Of a DNA stretch of 64,000 nucleotides, positions 47,852-57,484 are shown in pieces (position 1 is the first letter of the stretch; each line of letters opens with the position of its first letter). The DNA lies in contig CAKAKS010000039.1 in the NCBI GenBank assembly GCA_916700875.1, forward strand, positions 19,462,367-19,526,366, read 5' to 3'. The position numbers were made by a program, and so were the translations under genes. Under the pieces are notes generated by a model, which had not been told where the DNA came from, made no database searches, and saw only the letters and a list, made by a program, of their open reading frames with translations. Source of the stretch: Sebastes aleutianus (Eukaryota; Chordata; Actinopteri; Perciformes; Sebastidae).

Positions 47852-47887
<36 letters not shown>

Positions 47888-47924
47888 CATCTATCAATCA
47901 ATCTATCTATCTATCTATCAATCA

Positions 47925-47960
<36 letters not shown>

Positions 47961-47992
47961 GTCTATCTGTCTATCTATCTATCTATCAATCA

Positions 47993-48024
<32 letters not shown>

Positions 48025-48065
48025 GTCTGTCTATCTATCTATCTGTCTGTCTATCTATCTATCTG

Positions 48066-48096
<31 letters not shown>

Positions 48097-48128
48097 GTCT
48101 ATCTGTCTATCTATCTATCTATCAATCA

Positions 48129-48224
<96 letters not shown>

Positions 48225-48296
48225 GTCTATCTATCTATCTGTCTGTCTATCTATCTATCTGTCTGTCTATCTATCTATCTATCCATCTATCAATCA

Positions 48297-48352
<56 letters not shown>

Positions 48353-48401
48353 GTCTGTCTATCTATCTATCTGTCTGTCTATCTATCTATCTGTCTATCT
48401 G

Positions 48402-48463
<62 letters not shown>

Positions 48464-48464
48464 C
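47481..48464 (+). repeat. (ATCT)n/(GTCT)n array of about 1 kb, i.e. GATA/GACA repeat
   Basis: Almost the whole stretch is ATCT with blocks of GTCT and spaced AATC units. On the minus strand this is GATA interleaved with GACA. Higher-order patterns, such as a block running through GTCTATCTGTC to AATCAATC, recur several times, so the array has expanded in units of roughly 100-200 bp as well as in 4-bp steps. Open frames across it are artefacts of the repeat. Confidence 0.97.
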
Positions 48465-48708
48465 AAATTAATAATCTGGATATCAAATTTAAGACCTTTA
48501 ATTTAAGGTAGTTTTAATGTGGCTTTTTTTTTTTACACTGACCAACAGGAAAAGACCCTGTGTAAAAATTGAAAACGGATCTCTACAAAATTATCAAAAT
48601 TCATCTTTCAATCTTTTTATCAATGTTGTAGGACAATAAATCATGAAAATGTGTAGGTTTAGTTGCTAAAAAAATTTAATTTCCCCACGGGATCAATAAA
48701 GTATGCCA

Positions 48709-48759
48709 CCTTCTTCTTCTTCTTCTTCTTCTTCTTCTTCTTCTTCTTCTTCTTCTTCT
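48709..48759 (+). repeat. (TTC)n microsatellite attached to a LINE tail
   Basis: About 17 TTC units directly follow CAATAAAGTATGCCACC, the end of a retroelement-like 3' tail. Confidence 0.95.
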
Positions 48760-48965
48760 AAATAAGTGTTAATATACATATTATATTTTGTGGTCCTGCT
48801 AAATATTGCTAAATCCTTGCATAAACTTTGCAAGAAAATTGCAAATATTGGCCAATTTTAGCATATGCTATCTGTGGGGACAACATAGCTTCAAAGATAT
48901 TTATAAGATTATATAAGAATACATTTTGTGTCAAAGGAATCATCATCTTCTTGTGTAGGCTCTGC

Positions 48966-50283
48966 CGGTATTTAATGGTGAGGTTGCAGATTGCAACCAA
49001 CTAAAACTTCTCCCGTGTGCCAAGCGAGTAGGAGAGCTACGGTGGCTGATGTGAAAACGTGAATAGCCCTCTCTAGAGCCAATTGTTGTAAGACTAGCGT
49101 AGGTCATTTGGAGCAGAGCCAGTGCGTAGAGTGTGTATGTGGGAAGTGAGTGGTGAAGCAAGAGAGAGAGAGAGCGGTGGAGACGGGAGCGAGTAACATT
49201 ATCGACTCCGGCCCAACCAGGAAAAGTTAACAGTGTTTGGTTTGTCCGTTCTGGACTACTGTAGAAACATGGTGGTGCATCCATGGATGTATTAAGAGAA
49301 CTGGAGCGTCGGAGGCGGGGCCCCGTTCATTCCTATGAAAATTGCTCAGTGGAGCTTGATGCCAAAGTGGCTCGACTTCCGACTGGAACAGTACCTGGAT
49401 CGTCCGGCGATCTTCCGCATCCATTGGGCCCATGGAGCAGGAGCAGTAGCGTCCGTTTGGTCACATGGCTCGGTCAAGGGGTCACAGCCGTCATGCTGTC
49501 ATCACTTCTTGCTAACCCTGCCTCCCAGCCCTCGCTCCAGCCTCGGTCTGGGTCTCATATTCACATGAACGGAGGAAAGAAAATAACTCTGGATTCGGCT
49601 ATTAGTACGTTTTACAACTTTTAGGACCTAATGATTTAAATGAGGGCTATTCAAGTGTTCGTACTGGGAAGTTGATTCACCTAAAAAAATTATCCGCTGA
49701 GTTACAGACGTCTCTTTCCCAATGTAAGTCCATGGGGAAAAGTCTTTCTGGGTCCAATGGCATCATGTGATGGACATGGAAGTTGTAGTACCACCGTTCG
49801 GCCACATCGAACAGGATCAACGACCGGTGCTCTTCCTGGGGATTTGGGTGCAACATGGCATGAGGGATATTGCCAAGAAGTGAAAGTCAATTGTTCGTAC
49901 CATGGTAACATCAGCACCCGGCAGCAGAGCTACGCTTTCGCCATTTTGGACTGAAAGCGACTATCAGATGCCAGTAAAACATCTACCTACAAAGTGCCGT
50001 ACAAAAGTAAAACATTTTTTTTTTATTCTATTGTCATATTCTACCGAAATGGCCTGTGTTGAACAATAAAACTATTAGAAATCTAATAAGATAATAAAAA
50101 AAAAAAAAAAAAAAAAACACCGGAGTTTCGTCTCTTTGCTTTTATACTCTGGCTCATTCTAAGGTAACAAAAACACAACAAACTTATTTTCAGGTGATTG
50201 CAGAAAACATACTTATTAATATAAACTCCGTTTCTGCTAATAGATCCCCCTAAATGTTACATACTGGTCCTTCAAAACGTTGT
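48966..50283 (+). mobile_element. TTAA-family MITE split by another repeat
   Basis: The left part (48966-49276) has GGTGAGGTTGCAGATTGCAA and TGTCCGTTCTGGACTACTGT, and the right part (50130-50283) has TGCTAATAGATCCCCCTAAA and TGTTACATACTGGTCC. Both match the family at 58838-59347 in order. Between them lies a copy of the 44385-44825 repeat (49290-49860) and a poly(A) run at 50096-50117. Confidence 0.7.
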
Positions 50284-51687
50284 TGGACTCCAACAGGACT
50301 ATAGTGATCAGTAAACAGTCATACAGTGTAACTGTATTTTAAGCACATGACTGTTGCTATCTCTTGAACTCACACTATTTAGCAGCCTGAAAATAAGTTG
50401 ACTTGTAAGTTTAGTGTGATATGTTATTATCTTATTGTTTACAACATAATATATATTATTAAATACAGTATTATGAAATAGGTGTGTTCAGTTGCCTCCT
50501 CCACCAGCAGATGGTGCAGATGTGTTCCTTTAGCCAACACCTTCCTTGTCCTCATTTAACCCCGAGGATGAGCAGCAGGTATCATTACAGCCTTGAGTTG
50601 CATCTGTCATCATCATCATCCACAGATACAAGCCACACTGTAATATAACCCAAATGTGATGTTTCATTATTAATGATTTGCTCTTGGATGATGGAAAATA
50701 ACCATTCAAGTTGACATTGTGTTTCAGTTATTTATTTTGAATGGTTTAGTTGTCTTTCATACGTTTCCCACGCTGGCTGGGTCACATGCAGTTCTTCATC
50801 TGCATTCAACTTATTCACCTCAGCGGTCACATCCATTCACTGCCCGTGGTCTCTGTCTGTCTGTCTGTCTGCTGCTTACAGTCCATTGTGTCATTTCAGG
50901 GTCGTTTGAATGCGATGTAGAAATTTGCAAATCAGCTCTTTTGGTCCGCGACATATCAGACAGGATTATCCTCAAGCAGCGTGTGGCCTGTCTCCCTGTT
51001 TGTCCGCTTCTTCTGCCACAGCTCATCAGGCTGACAGAGGCGCTGCACATCTGACCCTAGCAGCTTTTACAGGCTTTTCTTCAGCATCACAACCAACAAA
51101 ACCGGCCGTCAGTCACAAAACATGGCTGCTATTGTCAGCAATTCAATAAAATAAATAAGTATGTTTAGTACAATTTTGAGGCATTGGTACTTTATTTGAG
51201 TAATTACATTTTAGACTTTCCACTCTTTTCAAACAGACATAATCTACTTTTTACTGCGCTACATTTATCTATTGGCTGAAACTTTATAGTTACTTTTTTA
51301 AGATTAAGATTTTACATTCAAAACATGAAAGGACCTCATTAAATATGATGCACTGCTACAGATTAAACAACCCGACAGTACATAACTGCATCTAAAGCAA
51401 ACTAATAACACATTAATGCATTCATAATTTTAGAAGAGATGTTTATTTACAATGAGTACTTTGACCTTGGGTATGTAAATACATATTGCTGTGTTGGAAG
51501 AGGTATTCAGACAATAATCACAAGGCAAAAATACTGCATTACAAGTAAAGCGTCCTTCATTCAGAAGTAGAATTGAAGTAGATTTACTTCTACAGAAGTA
51601 GTTTTACTACACAAAATTTGAATAGGCCTACTTAAGTAATACTGCAGAAGTAGCTCTACTGCAGAAAGTTTTACTAGGCCTACTTAA

Positions 51688-52340
51688 AGTGGCAGTAGGT
51701 AGTATATTTTTGGCATCATTTGGCAAAAATTCCATAATAACCTTCCAGCATATTGTAATTCAAGTGTTCTGAGAGATAAAGAGACTCCTGCACCTCATCC
51801 TGGCTCTGTTTTCAGGCTTTAAAACATCTAGCCTGTTACGGGAGACTTTGACCAATCACAGGCCAGTTCATTGAGAGAGCGTTCCTATTGGCTGTGCTCC
51901 GGTCATGTGACCGGAACTTGACGTTCCTTCGAAAGATTTCACAATGGCTGCTGCGTTACAAACTTTCTAATTTTACAGCTAAACCGTGCACTACAAGATG
52001 ATTCTGAAAATATTTGAGGTGAGAAATAGGCATTACAGTAACATAATATTGATTCACATTTGATCAGCGCTGCCTAGTTTGACCGTTTGGTCGGAGTTTG
52101 CGAGTGATTGACAGCCAGCTCATAGACAGCAGCTGGACAGCAGACCTCAGATCAGCTCTGACTGCTTGTTTTCTTCCTGTCTGTGAAATCTTGCAGATGC
52201 CATTAGGAGCACCGGAGGACGCAGAGGCACATGATTTTTTCAGATTACCTGTTTCATGTACTACTCTCAGGATATAGTGACCGTTTTATAAAAATAATTT
52301 ATTTTTAATCATATTTGCTCCAATCTCGCCTACTGCTGCT
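51688..52340 (+). mobile_element. TTAA-flanked MITE, second family
   Basis: TTAA at 51684-51687 and 52341-52344 flanks termini AGTGGCAGTAGG and CCTACTGCTGCT, inverted with one mismatch over 12 bp. No coding capacity. Confidence 0.75.
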
Positions 52341-52344
52341 TTAA

Positions 52345-52626
52345 CGACCCCTCGGCGTCACTTTTCGTTAGCTGTAAACACATGCTTTATGTTGTGAAGT
52401 AAACAAAAACACTTGCTTAGGTTCAGGTAATAAAACCACTATAGTTACGTTTAGGAAAGAACAACATGGCTGGGCTTAAAACTACTATGTTTGTACAGTT
52501 AAAATGACACTGAATGTGTTTTTCAGGTTACCTGTTTCATGTACTACTGTCAGGATATAGCGATCGTTTTATAAAAATAACTTTTTAAATTCATATTTGC
52601 TCCAATCTTGCCTACTTCAGCTTTAA
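52345..52626 (+). repeat. Fragment of another MITE plus a duplicated MITE end
   Basis: 52345-52521 matches part of the element at 4432-4995 (CTCGGCGTCACTTTTCG, CACTTGCTTAGGTTCA). It is followed by a second copy (52519-52626) of the last 100 bp of the preceding MITE (52245-52344), again ending in TTAA. Confidence 0.8.
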
Positions 52627-54287
52627 GTAATACTACAGAAGTAGCTTTACTTAAGTAGCACTTAAATGCACAAATGCACAGAAGTCGCAAAAGTACTCAT
52701 TGGGTAGCAGAATGCCCCCTGTCAGTGTTATATCATTGTTGTAGGATTAATATATTTGTATTACTGCATTATTGGATTAATATTACTGATGCATCACTTT
52801 GTAAGCAGCATTGTAATGTTGGAGCTGGTCATATTTTCTTTGTCTGTAAAATCTTAATGTGCAAAATAACTAAAAAAAACATCCAAATGAATGCAGTGTA
52901 ATAAAAAGTACAATATTTCCCTCTGAAATGTAATGAAATTGAAGTACAAAGTACGAAAGCATGACATGGAAATTCCCTAGTAAAGTATAATTACCTCAAG
53001 ATTTGTACTTTAGCACAGTACTTGAGTAAATGTACTTAGTTACATTCAACCCCATGTACTATACTCTCAGTACGCAGTTGTAATGGAGTATTTTTACTCA
53101 GTTTTAACTAGAAGCGGAGGTGAATAATCCTGCACTGGATAAAGTTAGCTTGTACTGCTGATGTCCTTTTATTTAAAACTTGCTCTGGGCTCATCCACAG
53201 TCTGGAGCTATTTTGAGCCACAGTGTATGAATAAATTTGAGTCGTGTCTCATTTGTGACAATCTGAACTGCAATTTAGTGGTGAAACTTTTACTTGGTTA
53301 TTGGCATTTTGGTGAGACTTTTACTTCACTACATTTATCAGATGACTCTTTGCAGATCAATACCAATAAACTTACATTAAACTTACCACAATAAGCATGT
53401 TAAAATAGTGCTTATCCTACTAGTTAATGCATCAATAATAACAACAATTCTTACATTGGTCTCAGGTTGAACACTGTGGGGTGGCAAGTAGTTTACAGGT
53501 TGTTTTTGTTATTTTCGTGTCTGTTCTATGTCAAAGCAGAAAGTCACACGAAGGCTGTCGTCACAGCTTTTTAATTGGTCTATAAAAACCCGCTGGAGCT
53601 AATGTCGTGCCTGTAGTTTGATACAAACCAGCACTAAAGTCACCATCTTTGGAGGTCTAGGAGACTGTGTGATGATTACTGGTCTTTTACTACAATGTAC
53701 TATGTATCATTATGTATTTACAGTATTCAGATCCTTTACTTAAGTAAAAGTAGCAGTATAACAATAAAAAACACTAGTACAATATTTTCCTCTGAACTTT
53801 AGTGGAGTAGAAGTATGAAGTGTCTAATAATAATAATACAAAATTATAATAATGTCTATTTGAATTTTAGTATCGCTGTCATTGTTTTGTTTCATTTTAT
53901 TTGGGGGTAGCTTTGAGTGAAGATTATAGGCAGAGAAGATGGAGGTGGGTGAGGTGGGGGCTGATATATTTGTGTATGTCTGGATGTATTTGCGAAAAAA
54001 TAAATAAAAAAAATAAGAAGAACAAGAAGTATGAGGTGAAATAATCTGAAAAATATTCAAGAAAAGTACCTCAAAATATTTATTTAAAAAAAAAAAAAGA
54101 AATAAAAAAGTAGAATATGCACGTAACTGTATTTTTGGTTTTCCGTCTTATTTGAATGGGGGGGCTTAAAACGTTTTCTTTTTCATATTAGTGCAGATAT
54201 TACAGTAGGCCTACATTAATGGTGACTCTGACAGATAACAGATGGAAAAAAAAGACAACAGGACAAAATGTTTACATACAACATATT

Positions 54288-54480
54288 ACGGTAAAACTTC
54301 ATTTTACAGGTCCTCAAATTTCATGGTAATTAGGTGATAATTAGCAAGTAACCTATTTGAAATTTCTTTTGAATTACTGCCAAAGTACCCCAATATTTAT
54401 AAAAAATGACTTTGTTTGGCTGTCTTGACTTGGGACTCGATTCTGGACTTTTATTATTATTATTTTATACCTATTATAAA

Positions 54481-54549
<69 letters not shown>

Positions 54550-55017
54550 ATAATGAATAAATAGCTGTTAATTTATTTAATACATTCCAGCAAAATAATT
54601 CAAAGTTAATTTATATGCTTTACTTCTATGTCTGCTGGTAAATAGATAATAATTAGCAAATAACTTATTTGAAATTTCTTTAAAAAACTCCCTGAATCAT
54701 TACATTAGCTACCAGGTTACATTTGTGTAGACAATAAGTCACACAATGGTGAGATTTGTGTCTGATCAGAAGTGTCTTCTATTATTTTAAGCGTGCAGCC
54801 GCTTCTCAAGTCTAAGGACCCTATTTTAATGATTATATGCTATTTTAGCATATAATCATTAAATAATGTTTATAATAAAGTAATTTTCGATACATTTTGA
54901 GGTAAATATTGGGGTAATTTGTCAGTAATTCCAAAGAAATTTCAAATAGGTTACTTGCTCATCATCACCTAATTACCATGAAATTTGCGGACCAGTAAAA
55001 TGAAGTGTTACCCATAA
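54288..55017. mobile_element. Long-inverted-repeat element with internal hairpins
   Basis: The left arm of about 120 bp (from AACTTCATTTTAC, with AAATTTCATGGTAATTAGG) pairs with the right arm ending CCTAATTACCATGAAATTT...GTAAAATGAAGTGTTACCC. Inside are (TTA)n followed by (AAT)n at 54478-54547, which can fold back on itself, and an 18-bp palindrome at 54825-54863. No coding frame. Confidence 0.8.
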
Positions 55018-55376
55018 TGCATTCCAACAAAACAAACAAAAAGTAAACAAACTAGATAAACGAGGGAAAATTAATGTATAGCCTATATGAGACACTATAT
55101 GTATATATGAGATATTTGTATAATAATAATTGAGATGCAAAATTATTCTAATAACTCAGGTAAAAGGGAAATAGGTGGCACACGATTGGAAGTGTAGGCC
55201 TATAACTGCACAAAAATAAGAATAAACAAATAAATTAAGATTTATACCTAAAAAAAGGGGGAAAATGTTTGACATTTATATTGAACCCTGAAAGTGTTGT
55301 CTTTAAAATAGTTTTTAAACATGTTAAAAAATGCCTATGATAGGAGAGTATCAGTATTCATCTACTACTTTTAACA

Positions 55377-55420
55377 CACACACACACACTGACACACACA
55401 CACTGACACACTGACCATGT
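55377..55420 (+). repeat. (CA)n / GACA microsatellite
   Basis: A CACACA run with CTGACACA interruptions just upstream of the lrrc10b 5' region. Confidence 0.9.
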
Positions 55421-55435
55421 GACGAATGCCCCCTG

Positions 55436-55902
55436 CTCCGGTTACAGAGGGAGGGAAGAAGAAGAGGAGGAGGAGGAGGAGGGAGGCAGCAGTTCAATGT
55501 AAACCTTCACACTGATGGAGAGCAGCGGCCAACATGAGGAGAGCACAGTCACTCTGTCAGCGCTGCAATTTCCCAAAATGTGCAGTTTCTTTCTCCGGCG
55601 CGGATTAAAAGTCTCCGGGAGACCTCGGCCTCTAATGGGGAGCAGCTGCATTAACTAGTGGACAGACTTCCATTAACTGCTTTTCTTTGCCGCCGGCCAG
55701 GTCACTGAGCTGCGCACGCACTCTGGGCTTATCCACCGACACCCGGCAGGAAGAGGGACATTAAACTGACTATTTAGAGTCCTAAAGTGGCACTGTTTTC
55801 CTGTTCTGATAGAGAGACTGCATCACGTGGACAGGTGACCTCAAAGCTGAGCGTTATCTTTCTCTTACAAGCCTGGAGGAAGTGACAGGAGGAGAGGAAA
55901 GG
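55436..55902 (+). promoter_or_regulatory. Candidate lrrc10b promoter and untranslated first exon
   Basis: The stretch is G+C- and CpG-richer than its surroundings (CTCCGGCGCGG, CTGCGCACGCAC) and ends in GAAAGG followed by GTAAGG at 55903, a good donor. An acceptor CTGCAG at 56280-56285 lies 8 bp before the coding ATG, although its pyrimidine tract is poor. The exon and promoter are inferred. Confidence 0.4.
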
Positions 55903-55974
55903 GTAAGGACTGCAAGAATTCAATTTCGGCTCAAAATTCAGCTGGTTGAGCTCAACCAGCAGCAGCACTATAAC

Positions 55975-56047
55975 TACTATTATTACTACTACTACTATTA
56001 CTACTACTACTACTACTACTACTACCACTACTATCATTACTATTACT
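55975..56047 (+). repeat. (TAC)n microsatellite
   Basis: About 24 ACT/ATT triplets between the candidate donor and the lrrc10b coding exon. Confidence 0.95.
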
Positions 56048-56293
56048 CCACAGCTTGTTAGATATTTCTACCGGTGTCTTCTGATCAAGCGACAGATGAA
56101 GGGTCGGAGAGACACCTGACAAACATGGCTGCAGGAGTGTTAATTGGGCCGGACCGTGATGCCGTTTGCAGCCGGCGGGTTCAACAACAAGACAACTGCA
56201 GCCCCCAGGCGGAGGGTTAACTTGTCACAGACACTACCTCATCAAATGACTCTGTCCTGACTCACATAGGAGTCAGGGGCTGCAGGCCACAGC

Positions 56294-57484
56294 ATGGGCA
56301 ACTCCTCCAGGAAGGGAGAGGGAGAAGAGGAAGAGGAGGGAGCGAAGGATGGCGAGGAGGCGGAAATCACAGAGAAGAAGAAGGAAGAGGAGGTGGAGGT
56401 GGAGCAAGAGCTTCCGCTGGGGGTGGAGGAGATGTTCGAGAGTGGGGATCCCGTGCTGGACTTATGCTACCGTAAATTCAAGCGGTTGCCGTCGCAAGTT
56501 AGCGGACTGATGCACCTGGAGAAGCTGTACGTTTGTGGAAACAGCCTGCGCACTCTGCCAGACAGCGTCGCCCAGCTGCAAGGTCTGCGCGTCCTCGCCC
56601 TCGACTTCAACAAGATGGAGGATGTTCCCGCTGCCGTCTGCCAGCTCACTAACCTCACTCGCCTCTACCTGGGCAGCAACCGGCTCATGTGCCTCCCGCC
56701 TGAGCTGAGGAACCTGCAGAGTCTGCGCTGCCTGTGGGTGGAGAGCAACTACATCCTGAGTTTTCCCCGGGAGCTCTACGACCTGCCCAACCTCAAGTCC
56801 CTTCAGATTGGGGACAACCGGATGAAGACGCTGCCTTCTGACCTCTGCCGTATGGAGGCTTTGAGGGGATTATGGCTCTACGGGAACCGCTTTGAAACCT
56901 TTCCCAAAGTCCTGCTGCGCATGAAGGGTTTGGAGATTTTAGATTTGGACCGCAACAAGATAACAGAGTTTCCCAGCCTGAAGCGTCTCCCTGCCCTGCG
57001 CCTCTTCTCCTACGACCACAACCCCGTGGATAGCCCTCCTAGAGTGGGCGAGGAGGTGCTCGTGGTTGGGGAAGGCGCTGCGGAGTTCTTGGATGAGCGC
57101 GAGGCCCGTAACGAGAGGTTACGGAAGGCCGCAGAGCAAGAGGCCGAAGAGTTGGCTCTGGCGGGAGAGGAGCCGGTGATTCACGGCATCCTGAAGAACA
57201 GCAGCTCCAACCCAAAACAAGCTGCGGGGACTTCAGGGGACGCAGACGGTAAAGACGAAGACCCTCTGGCGAACGATGAGGAGGATATGGAGCTGCCCGT
57301 CACTGAGTACGACGGAGCTGAGCTCGAATATGATGAAGAGGGGGTCGAATACGAGACGGAGGAGCTGATATGTGAGGGAGAGGGGTTTGAGTATGAGGGG
57401 GACGAGCTGGAGTACGATAGGGCTCACATGGACTACGAGTATGAGGAGCTGGAGGACACGGGGCGACAAGATGAAGGGGCATGA
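56294..57484 (+). CDS. lrrc10b: Leucine-rich repeat-containing protein 10B, 396 residues
   Basis: One uninterrupted coding exon. An acidic, Lys/Glu-rich head (1-45, starting MGNSSRKG) leads into eight 23-residue leucine-rich repeats at about 54-235 of the form LxxLxLxxNxLxxLPxxhxxLxx, ending in a half repeat LRLFSYDHNPVDSPP. Repeats 3, 4 and 7 (ALDFNK, LYLGSNRL, GLWLYGNRFE) are hallmarks of the LRRC10/LRRC10B pair. After a charged helix (LDEREARNERLRKAAEQEAE) comes a glutamate- and tyrosine-rich tail at about 335-390. Human LRRC10B is about 290 residues, also from one coding exon, so this protein is roughly 100 residues longer, mostly at the two ends. The molecular role is poorly known; LRRC10 itself is a cardiac protein. 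Glycine 2 could be myristoylated, but the following residues are not an ideal match. It sits beside saxo4 as in human 11q12. Confidence 0.93.
   Translation: MGNSSRKGEGEEEEEGAKDGEEAEITEKKKEEEVEVEQELPLGVEEMFESGDPVLDLCYRKFKRLPSQVSGLMHLEKLYVCGNSLRTLPDSVAQLQGLRVLALDFNKMEDVPAAVCQLTNLTRLYLGSNRLMCLPPELRNLQSLRCLWVESNYILSFPRELYDLPNLKSLQIGDNRMKTLPSDLCRMEALRGLWLYGNRFETFPKVLLRMKGLEILDLDRNKITEFPSLKRLPALRLFSYDHNPVDSPPRVGEEVLVVGEGAAEFLDEREARNERLRKAAEQEAEELALAGEEPVIHGILKNSSSNPKQAAGTSGDADGKDEDPLANDEEDMELPVTEYDGAELEYDEEGVEYETEELICEGEGFEYEGDELEYDRAHMDYEYEELEDTGRQDEGA

Larger units (their letters stand above)
48464..55435. other. Gene-free, repeat-rich interval between fads2 and lrrc10b
   Basis: No exon is supported on either strand. 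Contents: a LINE-type tail (TTTCCCCACGGGATCAATAAA) with (TTC)n at 48709-48759, a split MITE with an inserted repeat (48966-50283), a TTAA-flanked MITE (51688-52340) with an adjacent duplicated segment, several AAGTAAAAGTACT-type repeat fragments (51490-51650, 52920-53120, 53720-53820), and an inverted-repeat element at 54288-55017. Stretches around 50300-51480 and 53130-53700 show no features. Confidence 0.75.

Noticed and set aside
47579..48511. Open frames of about 300 codons with Ile-Tyr-Leu-Ser repeats
   Set aside because: They are translations of the (ATCT)n array; three frames are open at once and the composition is pure repeat.
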